Below, piece after piece: positions 6,171-14,791 of a DNA stretch of 21,227 nt (within the stretch, counting starts at the first letter, position 1; every line of letters begins with the position of its first letter). Source of the DNA: a virus; the IMG/VR virus record IMGVR_UViG_3300026094_000044, positions 1 to 21,227 of that record, one strand, 5' to 3'. The position numbers and the translations under genes are program-made. Under the pieces are notes generated by a model. It searched no databases. It was not told the origin of the DNA and saw only the letters and a program-made list of their open reading frames with translations.

Positions 6171-9100
6171 ATGCCAATCAGCTTTGATCAATTGATGGAA
6201 GGGTTTCAAAACACCTTCGGAAGTTCAGCATCCGGGGGTGTGGGGTCGTCCATGCAACAATTGCAAGAAACCGTTGAGCGATTGGACGAAACTGAACAGG
6301 AACGCGTTGAAAGTGCCGAAATGTTGATTCAAGCCATTGAATCAACTCAAGAAGTTGGACAAGCCGCTTCCCAACAGCTTCCCGATTTTCTATCCTCCAT
6401 TTCCGGGCTTGAAAGCATTGGAGAATCATTCGCAGAAGCGATCATCAGCCCCGAGGTGATTAGAAGCATTGAAAGCACAGAAAATGTTGAAGACTTCACG
6501 AATCTAACCCAAGAGCTTGCGTCATACATCCAACAAGCCAACGATCTCCAAATGCAGTTTGTGGATGGATCCATTGAACGCAAGCAACTTGAAGAAGAGT
6601 TCAACGACCTTCAAGAGCAGACCATTGAAAACCTTCAAGAACAAAATCAAGAACAACAAGAATTTCTCGGACTCTTGGAACAAAACTTTTCAGTGGCCCA
6701 AGATGCTCAACAAGGATTCACAAATCAAATTGAACAAGGACGTGGTGTGTCTGAAGCACTGAACACCGGATTGGGAGACGCGGCGGCTCCCGCATTGCAA
6801 CTTGCAGAAATAGCCACCGGGTGGAAAGACACGATTGCATCAGCATTCAACGTATGGGCACTGGGACTTGCAACGGTTGGACTTGTTATTGCAGAGTTTT
6901 TGACGTTGAACAACGCAACATCAAAATTCGTTGAACAAACGGGGATGAGTGTGGACCAGTCCCAAGAATTGGTTGGAAACCTGACTGAAGTTCGCAGGCA
7001 GGCTGCTCTTTCTGGCCTTGAATTTGACGATTTGGTTGATGCCAGCGTTGAACTCACGGAACAATTTGGAAGCATTCAAGCCGCATCACGCGCACTTCAG
7101 AGCACGCAATCGGAGATCAACCAAGAAGTCACTGCCATTGCAGGGCGTTTGCGAGTGAGTGGAGAGCAAGCAGCCACGTTTGTCACACAGTTTGAAGATG
7201 TTGCAGAACTCACCGGCACAACACGCCGCAGTTTGGAAACGTCGGCCATTCAAGCTGCAAACATTGCGGGGGTTGCTCCAAAAGCGGTGTTTCAAGATAT
7301 TGCAAATAACGCAGAAAAACTTGCCACGTTTTCCGGTCAGAGTGGAGACAAGCTTGCAAGTGCAGCGGCGCGAGCGCGTCAACTCGGAACCAACATTGGA
7401 GAAGTGGTTGGAATTCAAGAACAATTCTTGAGTGACATTCCATCCACGTTTCAAAATATCGCACAGGCAAGCGTGATCACCGGCATTCAGTTTGACGCAC
7501 AAAGTTTGGTTGAAAGTGCAGCCCAAGGAACGGATGAATTTACAGACACATTGTCCCGTGAGTTGGAGCGCATCAACTTTGACGACATGAGTTTCCTTGA
7601 CAAACAAGAGGTTGCAAGCGCGTTCAACATTGGGGTCACGCAGTTGCAACGCATCTCCGAGCAAGCCAAGCAAACGGAAGACAGCGTTGCATCATTGTCA
7701 GAACAAGTGGAGTCTGGCGATGTTAGTTTTGCAGATGCATTTGCTGCAACCGAAAGTTTCACGGCTCTTGAACGGCTTCAAAATCAATTTTCAAGTTTGC
7801 TTTTCACGGTGTCCGAAAATCTTGTTCCTGTGTTTGAAGCATTGGAATCGGTGTTGGGTTTAGTTGCAAGTGGAATTACAGTTGTTGCGGATCTTGTTGC
7901 GCTTCTTTCAGATGGGGTTTCATGGGCAACAACCAACATATCTGATTTCGTGGGACAATCTGAAATGCTGGTGTCTGCATGGTCATCCGTGACTGACATG
8001 TTTGGGGGGGCAATATCTTCTCTTGAAAACGTTCAAAAAACGTCCACCGGCGCAAAAGCAAGTCTTGCCGGGTTTGCATTGGAGTTCCAAAACATTGGAT
8101 CCATTCTTGCAGGGGGGGTCATCGCGACGGGGCTGTTCAAACTTGCAAGTGTTTTTGTGAACACGCTTGGATTTGGTGGTGGCGGTGGTCAAGGAATCAT
8201 CAGCAAATCCATATCTGGATTCGGAAAATTCTTCAAATCTACACTCAAATCCATCAAAGGCGTTCTCACAGGATTCATTGATTTGATCACCGGGGTTCTC
8301 AAAAGCGCATTGACGGGTGTTGCACAAGCATTCACAAGTTTTGCACAGGCGTTGGCTCCCATTGCCAACCCCACAACACTTGCTGGTCTTGCTGCATTTA
8401 CATTAACTGCAATCGGACTTGCAGGTGCATTCAATCTCATGTCAAATGGATTGGCGAACCTGATTGAATCACTTGGACCTGCACGAGAAATTCTTGCAGG
8501 TGGATTTGCCGATGTTCTCAATAATGTGAGTCAAGCATTTTTGACCCTTGCAAACAGTGTGGTTCCTATCATAGAGACGCTGGTTCAAGGATTTTTGAGC
8601 GCGGTTGTTTCGTTGGGACAGACGGCTGTTGATATCTTAGATCGCATGTTTAACGGAATTGTTCAAGTTGCAAGCGCTGGACCCCAAATTGCCGTTGCAG
8701 CAGCAGGAATTGCAGGACTGGCTGGTGCTTTGACCACGTTGACCGCAGGGGGAATCGTTTCCGGGCTTGCAAACTTTGTTGGAATTGGATTCACGGATCA
8801 ATTGGAAAGTATTGCATCTTATGCAGATCCAATCTTGATGGTGTCTAATGCGCTTGAATCATTGGTTTCAAGCATTCAACGTCTTTCTTCTCAAGATATT
8901 CAATCTCAAATATCGGGAATTTCTGAATCGGTTGGAACGGTTGCAGCATCAGCCAACGTGATGACTCCCCAGGCTGTGAATGCAACATCCGAGACAGATC
9001 AAACCATCATCAACAACACCAGCAACCAACAAACGGTTAGGTCGGTAAATCAGAATGAAACATTGGAATCACGCAATAAAGATTCCACGGTTGTAGATGC

Positions 9101-9242
9101 ATTGTCTGCCATCCTTGAGAGCAACAAACAAATTGTACAATTGATCCAACAAGGGGCATTTGATGTTTACTTGGACGGGCGGAAAGTTACAGACCAATTG
9201 CGACGTCGCAACTCAACGAATTCACTCATAGCATCTGGATGA
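6171..9242 (+). CDS. Tail tape measure protein
   Basis: 1023 residues, the longest gene here, placed between assembly protein and baseplate genes as expected. Residues 1-210 are Q/E/S-rich coiled coil (runs such as QEQTIENLQEQNQEQQ). Hydrophobic stretches that could insert in the host membrane on ejection occur near 218-245 (FNVWALGLATVGLVIAEFL), 545-580 (VLGLVASGITVVADLVALL), 640-665 (ILAGGVIATGLFKLASVFV) and 735-760 (LAGLAAFTLTAIGLAGAF). A Gly-rich hinge follows (LGFGGGGGQG, about 665). The C-terminus is basic (LDGRKVTDQLRRRNS), as often seen where the protein meets the tip or baseplate. At about 0.15 nm per residue it predicts a tail near 150 nm. No lysozyme or peptidase domain is apparent. 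It is very likely coexpressed with 9244, whose ATG is 1 base downstream of its stop. Confidence 0.9.
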   Translation: MPISFDQLMEGFQNTFGSSASGGVGSSMQQLQETVERLDETEQERVESAEMLIQAIESTQEVGQAASQQLPDFLSSISGLESIGESFAEAIISPEVIRSIESTENVEDFTNLTQELASYIQQANDLQMQFVDGSIERKQLEEEFNDLQEQTIENLQEQNQEQQEFLGLLEQNFSVAQDAQQGFTNQIEQGRGVSEALNTGLGDAAAPALQLAEIATGWKDTIASAFNVWALGLATVGLVIAEFLTLNNATSKFVEQTGMSVDQSQELVGNLTEVRRQAALSGLEFDDLVDASVELTEQFGSIQAASRALQSTQSEINQEVTAIAGRLRVSGEQAATFVTQFEDVAELTGTTRRSLETSAIQAANIAGVAPKAVFQDIANNAEKLATFSGQSGDKLASAAARARQLGTNIGEVVGIQEQFLSDIPSTFQNIAQASVITGIQFDAQSLVESAAQGTDEFTDTLSRELERINFDDMSFLDKQEVASAFNIGVTQLQRISEQAKQTEDSVASLSEQVESGDVSFADAFAATESFTALERLQNQFSSLLFTVSENLVPVFEALESVLGLVASGITVVADLVALLSDGVSWATTNISDFVGQSEMLVSAWSSVTDMFGGAISSLENVQKTSTGAKASLAGFALEFQNIGSILAGGVIATGLFKLASVFVNTLGFGGGGGQGIISKSISGFGKFFKSTLKSIKGVLTGFIDLITGVLKSALTGVAQAFTSFAQALAPIANPTTLAGLAAFTLTAIGLAGAFNLMSNGLANLIESLGPAREILAGGFADVLNNVSQAFLTLANSVVPIIETLVQGFLSAVVSLGQTAVDILDRMFNGIVQVASAGPQIAVAAAGIAGLAGALTTLTAGGIVSGLANFVGIGFTDQLESIASYADPILMVSNALESLVSSIQRLSSQDIQSQISGISESVGTVAASANVMTPQAVNATSETDQTIINNTSNQQTVRSVNQNETLESRNKDSTVVDALSAILESNKQIVQLIQQGAFDVYLDGRKVTDQLRRRNSTNSLIASG

Positions 9243-9243
9243 T

Positions 9244-11721
9244 ATGTCAAATTTCAAAGACTTGCTTATCGGCATTCCAAAACAGTCTGGGAACATCCAA
9301 CGCCAAGATCCTGATATTGATCCGTCTTTAGATCAATCTTCTAACGAATCGCAACGCCCAAATATAACCGTTCCGAGTCCTGCTGAACCTCAACCCGGAC
9401 AAACCCCCGAAATTCCTGAACAAGCTGGGAATATTGAATCCCAAGATCCGAATGTTGGATTTCCACGTGACGCGAATGTTCAGCAACAAGCCCCGGATGT
9501 ATCACGCGAACGAAATATCCCATCGTTAGTTCGGGAGGTGAACATTCCATTTGTTGAAAATCGGGGAAACATTGTTTCTGAATCTATTGATGGTGTTTCC
9601 ACCGAACCACGAAGTCTTGAAGTGTCACAAAACCCGTTGTCAGACCCAACCGAATTGAAATCCTCTGACCAAGAAACCCCGGAAACCGATCCCCGCGTCC
9701 AAGAAGTTCCACGGCGCAATCAGATCGTGCCACAAGATCATGATTTGGAGTTGGCTGTTCAAGAAGGCAACATCCAAGTCCAATCGGTTGATGATATTCA
9801 ATATCAACCGCCCGATAATTTTCGTGATGATGACAATTTTCAAGTGGACATTTCGGATCAAGAAATTGAACGAGAATCGCAGCGAGTGAATATCCCAGAA
9901 CAGCGGATAATTTCACCCCAAGATCCGGGCGTTTCCGAGACCATCCCATCCGACAACACACAAGATCCCGATGGAGTTCGGGAATCAGAGAATTCGGGAT
10001 CTCTTTCCACAATTGATGATTTGGACATTCAAGAACGCTCTGAATCTCGTTTGGATGAACAAAATCAGCAAGCCCGAGATCAAGAATTTGAGAAGTTTGA
10101 TTTGGGTGGGCGATTCCAAGAACCCTTTGTGACCGTGAGACCTGACAGCACACGAGCAGATATTCCGGCGGGCACTCCTGCAATTCCAGGACGTGCAGCA
10201 GCCGATGATCAGCAACGTCTTGGAACGTTTCTTGCAAGCCCAAAGGGCATTTTATTTTCTGCTGAAGAAGCGACCAAGCAAACACAAAATACACGCCGCC
10301 TCACCCGGTTTTATGATCCGGCAGCCATTCGCAATTCGGCACCCACGTGGTTGGTATCTGACACACGCCACGTGGATGCAAGCGAAGGCATTCTTGGAAA
10401 TATCGTGAATGGCATCGGCGGTCTCACGGAAGCAATTTCAGACATTGGAAATGTTCCCAAAAGCAGCAAGTGGGAAGATGAAATCCGTGATCTCACGGAT
10501 GGTGAAGGGTATCTTGTCAATCAGACACCCGATTTGGGCGGCCCCGGAAACATTCCAAACCGAATTACAGGAGCCGAATACAGACAGCGAGCACAAACCA
10601 TTCTTGCAAACCAAGTGCAAAGTTTGCGACCTGACTTTTTCAGCCGTCTTCCGGATGGGCTTCAGAAATTCCAAGCCGAACAGCAAGCCATTCTTGATGG
10701 AGAACGCAATCAATTTATTGGAATGAGAACCCGATCAGGATCCCAGATTGCATTCAACCGTTTGGGAATCCAAGAACGTCCAAGTCAAGAGTTGTTTGAT
10801 GCGTATAACCCAATACGAACGTATCAAGTGTTTCTTGACAATGAATATGATGGAGGTCAACAAAGCCCGCTCTTGGAGCGCACGCGACGTGAAGCAGAAG
10901 CCCGTGATGCAAAATCATATGGTAATGTGGATGCTCAGGAAAATGCTGTGAGTCCATTCCATCCAGCAGTTCAGGGCGAGCCGCCGGAAGATGCGCCCCG
11001 TGATGAAACGTTTCAAGGCGATGAAACATATCGTGTTGTGTATCGCAGAAAGTCAAGCGGAGAAACATCGTATGGGTATCCAAATCACTCGGTATCTGAA
11101 AAGGATGAAGATTTGGTTAATTTAACTGGAATTGAGGATGTGTCTTCGGATGATGATCCGGACGTGCTGACCAATGATCAGGGGGAAGAATTTCAAGACA
11201 TCATTCCGCTTCGCTTTTACGACATTGTCAACAACAAGCGAATCGCATTCCGTAGCTATGTGTCGGGTATCAGCGTTAGCAACAGCGTAAACTGGAACAG
11301 TACACAATACATTGGAAGACCCGAGCAATATCATATTTATGGGGGGAACAGCAGACAACTTAGTTTTAGCTTTACTGCATTTGCCGGATCTCAAAAAGAA
11401 TTGGAGTCGCAGTGGACAAAATTGAATTACCTGCAAAGTCTTGTTTATCCAAGCAATTTTTCAACGTTGGAAGGAGGTGGTGCATACATGATTGCACCAT
11501 TTTTGCGTCTCACCATAGGAAACTTATACCGAAAACATCCCGGATTCATTCAAAGTTTGGATTTCACAATGCCGGATGATAGTCCGTGGGAAACCGCCGC
11601 AGGCCGCCAACTGCCAAAACAGGTTGAAATTTCAACCACATACACACTCATTGAACGTGAATTCCCAAACGCAGGGGACAAGTATTTTGATGCTGACATC
11701 ATTCCCGATGAAAGTTTGTGA
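9244..11721 (+). CDS. Baseplate-associated protein with long disordered repetitive N-terminus
   Basis: 825 residues in two very different parts. Residues 1-300 are acidic, Q/N/D/P-rich and repetitive, with degenerate units of the type GNIxxQDPxV (SGNIQRQDPDI, AGNIESQDPNV, EGNIQVQS, NIPEQRIISPQDPGV), most likely disordered. Residues about 315-350 (DDQQRLGTFLASPKGILFSA and onward) begin a structured section. The C-terminal 190 residues (from about 645: FQDIIPLRFYDIVNNKRIAF; ISVSNSVNWNSTQYIGRPEQ; YGGNSRQLSFSFTAFA; APFLRLTIGNLY) resemble a conserved baseplate protein of marine T4-like phages that I know only as structural. The position between tape measure and LysM/hub genes supports a baseplate or tail tube initiation role. 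The stop of the tape measure gene is directly before its ATG. Confidence 0.75.
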   Translation: MSNFKDLLIGIPKQSGNIQRQDPDIDPSLDQSSNESQRPNITVPSPAEPQPGQTPEIPEQAGNIESQDPNVGFPRDANVQQQAPDVSRERNIPSLVREVNIPFVENRGNIVSESIDGVSTEPRSLEVSQNPLSDPTELKSSDQETPETDPRVQEVPRRNQIVPQDHDLELAVQEGNIQVQSVDDIQYQPPDNFRDDDNFQVDISDQEIERESQRVNIPEQRIISPQDPGVSETIPSDNTQDPDGVRESENSGSLSTIDDLDIQERSESRLDEQNQQARDQEFEKFDLGGRFQEPFVTVRPDSTRADIPAGTPAIPGRAAADDQQRLGTFLASPKGILFSAEEATKQTQNTRRLTRFYDPAAIRNSAPTWLVSDTRHVDASEGILGNIVNGIGGLTEAISDIGNVPKSSKWEDEIRDLTDGEGYLVNQTPDLGGPGNIPNRITGAEYRQRAQTILANQVQSLRPDFFSRLPDGLQKFQAEQQAILDGERNQFIGMRTRSGSQIAFNRLGIQERPSQELFDAYNPIRTYQVFLDNEYDGGQQSPLLERTRREAEARDAKSYGNVDAQENAVSPFHPAVQGEPPEDAPRDETFQGDETYRVVYRRKSSGETSYGYPNHSVSEKDEDLVNLTGIEDVSSDDDPDVLTNDQGEEFQDIIPLRFYDIVNNKRIAFRSYVSGISVSNSVNWNSTQYIGRPEQYHIYGGNSRQLSFSFTAFAGSQKELESQWTKLNYLQSLVYPSNFSTLEGGGAYMIAPFLRLTIGNLYRKHPGFIQSLDFTMPDDSPWETAAGRQLPKQVEISTTYTLIEREFPNAGDKYFDADIIPDESL

Positions 11722-11755
11722 AAAAAATCACTATTTCCACACCAATCCTTGTTAT

Positions 11756-11779
11756 ACACACACACACACACACACACAC
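11756..11779 (+). repeat. (AC)12 tract before the 11784 start
   Basis: Twelve perfect AC dinucleotides end 4 bases before the ATG at 11784 (CCAA between). Together with the tracts at 652-679 and 1051-1062 this makes three pure CA tracts, all placed directly upstream of a start codon on the coding strand. Confidence 0.9.
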
Positions 11780-11783
11780 CCAA

Positions 11784-12020
11784 ATGACTTTATTCCAATC
11801 CAGCATGCCCATGAAACACGTTGACCACATCACGCTAAAATTCAGTATTGGATTTACCAGACACGACTCATGCAGTGTTGAACTTGGTGAACAAATCGTG
11901 TGGGCCATGTACGATGAAATCAAAGATAAGTTTTCAGAACACGGAGAAATTGTCAATATCACAGTTAAGAATCGCCATGATCAAACTATGGAGGTGTATG
12001 ACATCACTCACAAGGATTGA
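11784..12020 (+). CDS. Small protein, unknown function
   Basis: 78 residues from the ATG at 11784. An upstream in-frame ATG at 11718 would read through the CA tract as HTHTHTHT and is rejected as a start. The protein has a beta-like part (ITLKFSIGFTRHDSCSVELG) and a helix (EQIVWAMYDEIKDKFSEHG), then strands (EIVNITVKNR); this is a small alpha/beta fold with no motif I recognise. Internal ATGs at 11808 and 11814 are alternative starts. It sits between two baseplate genes but may be an unrelated insert, since it has its own CA-tract leader like the accessory genes. Confidence 0.6.
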   Translation: MTLFQSSMPMKHVDHITLKFSIGFTRHDSCSVELGEQIVWAMYDEIKDKFSEHGEIVNITVKNRHDQTMEVYDITHKD

Positions 12021-12040
12021 AAACGCCAAGAATATAACTC

Positions 12041-12346
12041 ATGAACGGAAGATACAGAAACAACTCAATACAAACAAAGCCCAATGAAGAAACTCGTGTG
12101 TTCAGCAGTACGATCCTTCCTGATTTTGATCGTATGAATATTGAATTTACTCACGTCCTGGTAGAATATGGAGATCGGTTAGACCTTGTTGCAAAGCGTT
12201 ATTATGATGATAGCACGTTGTGGTGGATCATTGCAAGGGCTAACAATGTGTCGGATTTTTTCGTTGACAGCCAAACGCAGCTTAGAATCCCACGGCGCAA
12301 TGAAGTATCTCGGATTCTACGACGATTAGATCAACTCAATTCGTGA
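12041..12346 (+). CDS. LysM baseplate protein, T4 gp53-like
   Basis: 101 residues. The LysM-type core runs from about 38 to 88: VEYGDRLDLVAKRYYDDSTL, then WWIIARANNVSDFF and LRIPRR. In T4-like phages this wedge component (gp53) joins hub and wedges; P2-like phages have the analogous tail protein X. The N-terminal 35 residues are a flexible arm. It lies 16 bases before the hub gene, which is the usual neighbour. There is no Shine-Dalgarno sequence. Confidence in the LysM domain is high; exact equivalence to gp53 is inferred. Confidence 0.8.
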   Translation: MNGRYRNNSIQTKPNEETRVFSSTILPDFDRMNIEFTHVLVEYGDRLDLVAKRYYDDSTLWWIIARANNVSDFFVDSQTQLRIPRRNEVSRILRRLDQLNS

Positions 12347-12362
12347 ACCCAACACAAAAATC

Positions 12363-14351
12363 ATGGAACTCCTTTATCCGCTTCCCAAGTTTATTCAAGA
12401 CGAGCTTGATTTGCGCAAAAACAACACACAGAGATTTCAACAACCACGAACACCGTGGTTCCGATTCATCTCCAATGTCCAACCGGAAGGACAGCCCGAA
12501 GGGAAAATTCTATCCAGTGGAACGTATCAGTTTGGACAAAGTCAACCACAAGGAGGATTTTTCCAGCAGTACGATGGCGAACGGGGCGGCGCATTGCGTC
12601 CGGAACCGGGTGCAGAAAGTATATCCATTGAATATCAAAATAGCTATCTTGATGTTACTGTGAACTGGAAATGTTGGACACCCAATCAGTTTGAAGAACT
12701 GATTCCATATTTCATGGTTCCTGGAAACACGGTGATCGTTGATTTTGGGTGGCAAGATGCACCCGCTGGAATTGAATTGGACGTTAATGATCAACAAGCG
12801 CGACGGGAGTTGTTCACAGCAGGTCAAGTCAAGGGACAACCGTATACCGTCAATCCTGAAACCGTGAACGAAAACCGTCCGCTGTTTCCTATTGTTCGGT
12901 ACGAGAAACGCGGGCAAGGCCGTTATGGCATCTTTGCGGGGCAAATCAGTGGATTTGACGCGTCATACAATTCCGATGGTGGGTTTGATTGTCAGACCAA
13001 ATTCACGGCTCCCAATGCCAGTATGCTCGGAATTCAGATTCGGAATCAATTTGAACGACGAAATTCCAACAACGAAAAAAAGAAACCCACCGTCTTTGAA
13101 TATCTGTGGGAGGATTCCATTGCTGAAAATGACTTTGAGACTGCATTGTCATCACCCCGGCGGGTTCAAAGTGCAAAGGGAGGGAACTTGGTTCGCATTG
13201 ATGAATATTCATTCATGAGTTGGGGGTTTTTTGAAGAAAATGTCATCAACCAACATCTTGGAGTGGAGGATGACAATATTGAGATATACCGATTCAACAA
13301 CAAAAACACGATTGTCGGATATTATCCCAATCTTCTTACAACCGATTTGAGAAAATGCATGGTGGCACCGCAAAGTGGAACTGGAAATGGTCTTGATTTA
13401 TCGGGATTCCGTGAAAAACCGTTTGGTGGGACACCACAAGAAAGCGCCCCGGATCTTCCCAACAACCGAACTGGATACCTATGGAATCTTTACTTGAACA
13501 TTGATTTCGTCAAACAAGTGTTCAAAGAAGAGACGTTGATTGTGGATGCGATTGAACGCATTCTCCAAGCGTGCAGCATTTCATGTTTCAAGATATGGAA
13601 CTTTTCAATTCAAATAGAAGGAAACGTGTTGACCGTCGTGGATTTGAATTCACCCATTCAATCTGCTGACGAAAGTCGGGACACGTCATATGAGTTTTTC
13701 CCGTATACAACAGACACCATTGTTGATGATTTCAGTTTCAACTTTGATTTGGACAGTGTGTTCCAAGCGCAAATGTTCATTGGAACTCAACTCAATGAAA
13801 CGGGAAGTGAAGAAGGTGGCATCTTCAATGGCAAAAAAGGTGTATTGCAAGAAGTGTTTGGGAGCATCCGAGACCCCATTCGTGAAAACCTTGTGCGAAG
13901 CGGCAATGAAAAAGCATCGCCGCAAAATAGTTCATCCGCTGTAGAAGAGGCATTGAAACGCCCGCTCACAGACCTTGACTTTCAAGCCCAACAAAACGTT
14001 TCTCAAGGAACAGCAACAGAGCAAGAAATCAAACTGGGATATAAAAGACCGTCATTGGATGGATATGTTTATTCATCAGATGAAGCAGACGAATTCAAGC
14101 AACAAGTTCTGAATGATACATCACCCAGTTCCCCCCGGAACTCAAACCAAGTTGTTCCTGTAACCGTGGATCTCACCATCCAAGGTATTAGCGGCATTCG
14201 TTCGTTCCAAAGCATCAAAGTTGCAAATCTTCCACGTCCATTCAAAGGAGGTGTGTACCAGATCAACAGCGTGTCGCACAACATCAGCCGAGATGGATGG
14301 ACAACCAGTCTTTCAGCCAATTTTGTGACTTCAAACCCGCTTGCTTCATGA
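12363..14351 (+). CDS. Baseplate hub protein, gp27-like
   Basis: 662 residues. The segment SISIEYQNSYLDVTVNWKCW (about 84-103), then FEELIPYFMVPGNTVIVDFGW (about 108-128) matches the first tube-like domain of gp27-type hubs in marine myoviruses (a strand-rich domain followed by a long-range motif for length-setting of the orifice). The C-terminus (PFKGGVYQINSVSHNISRDG, then WTTSLSANFVTSNPL) is the typical end of hub proteins, where the last strand follows a GW(T/S) turn. The middle (about 470-560) is low complexity and poorly conserved. In T4 the gp27 trimer connects tube, spike (gp5) and wedges. No separate lysozyme domain is visible. The stop overlaps the next start as ATGA. Confidence 0.75.
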   Translation: MELLYPLPKFIQDELDLRKNNTQRFQQPRTPWFRFISNVQPEGQPEGKILSSGTYQFGQSQPQGGFFQQYDGERGGALRPEPGAESISIEYQNSYLDVTVNWKCWTPNQFEELIPYFMVPGNTVIVDFGWQDAPAGIELDVNDQQARRELFTAGQVKGQPYTVNPETVNENRPLFPIVRYEKRGQGRYGIFAGQISGFDASYNSDGGFDCQTKFTAPNASMLGIQIRNQFERRNSNNEKKKPTVFEYLWEDSIAENDFETALSSPRRVQSAKGGNLVRIDEYSFMSWGFFEENVINQHLGVEDDNIEIYRFNNKNTIVGYYPNLLTTDLRKCMVAPQSGTGNGLDLSGFREKPFGGTPQESAPDLPNNRTGYLWNLYLNIDFVKQVFKEETLIVDAIERILQACSISCFKIWNFSIQIEGNVLTVVDLNSPIQSADESRDTSYEFFPYTTDTIVDDFSFNFDLDSVFQAQMFIGTQLNETGSEEGGIFNGKKGVLQEVFGSIRDPIRENLVRSGNEKASPQNSSSAVEEALKRPLTDLDFQAQQNVSQGTATEQEIKLGYKRPSLDGYVYSSDEADEFKQQVLNDTSPSSPRNSNQVVPVTVDLTIQGISGIRSFQSIKVANLPRPFKGGVYQINSVSHNISRDGWTTSLSANFVTSNPLAS

Positions 14352-14791
14352 AAAATCAATACAAACGTACACAGGCATCCATTTTTTCGGAAGAAATTTA
14401 TGATCCCAAGCAACCGCGTACTGTTTCCCCCAAGCCCACTGAACAAGATTATCAGCGGGGGTACATGACCCGGTATTTCTTGAAGCGACGCCACCCCGCA
14501 AAACGCCTGCCATTTGAAGTTGACGAACGGCAATATCAGAGTTGGGCATTGCGAGGCCGTGGGATCTCTCAAAAAGAATACCAAGCAATCGTGGTGAAAT
14601 GGAGAATTCGGGGATCTGTGGAACCCGTTGACAATGATCTCGGTTATCCCATTGAACGAGGCGTTCGGGAAACCAATAAACGATTGATTGAACGCGTATA
14701 CGAACCAGAAATGAGTGGCATCAGTCGCGTTCTCGGAAATAACCTGTTGCAATATCACAATAATTCATTTTCACCAAATGGAAATCCTTGA
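14348..14791 (+). CDS. Conserved hub-associated phage protein, unknown function
   Basis: 147 residues from the ATG at 14348, chosen because ATGA overlaps the hub stop; the in-frame ATG at 14297 lies inside the hub gene. Conserved-looking parts are GYMTRYFLKRRHPAKRLPFE (about 38-57), ISQKEYQAIVVKWRIRGSV (about 75-93) and GVRETNKRLIERVYEPEMSG (about 104-123). The pattern (RYF, a WRI/LTG-like strand, GVRxxN) is one I recall next to hub or baseplate genes in marine T4-like phages, with no assigned function. Probably a small baseplate or assembly component. It overlaps the polymerase gene by 14 bases. Confidence 0.7.
   Translation: MKNQYKRTQASIFSEEIYDPKQPRTVSPKPTEQDYQRGYMTRYFLKRRHPAKRLPFEVDERQYQSWALRGRGISQKEYQAIVVKWRIRGSVEPVDNDLGYPIERGVRETNKRLIERVYEPEMSGISRVLGNNLLQYHNNSFSPNGNP

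Noticed and set aside
12041-12060. LysM gene start MNGR as another shared-leader member
   Set aside because: Only four residues match the 1066 start and there is no REE helix; chance.
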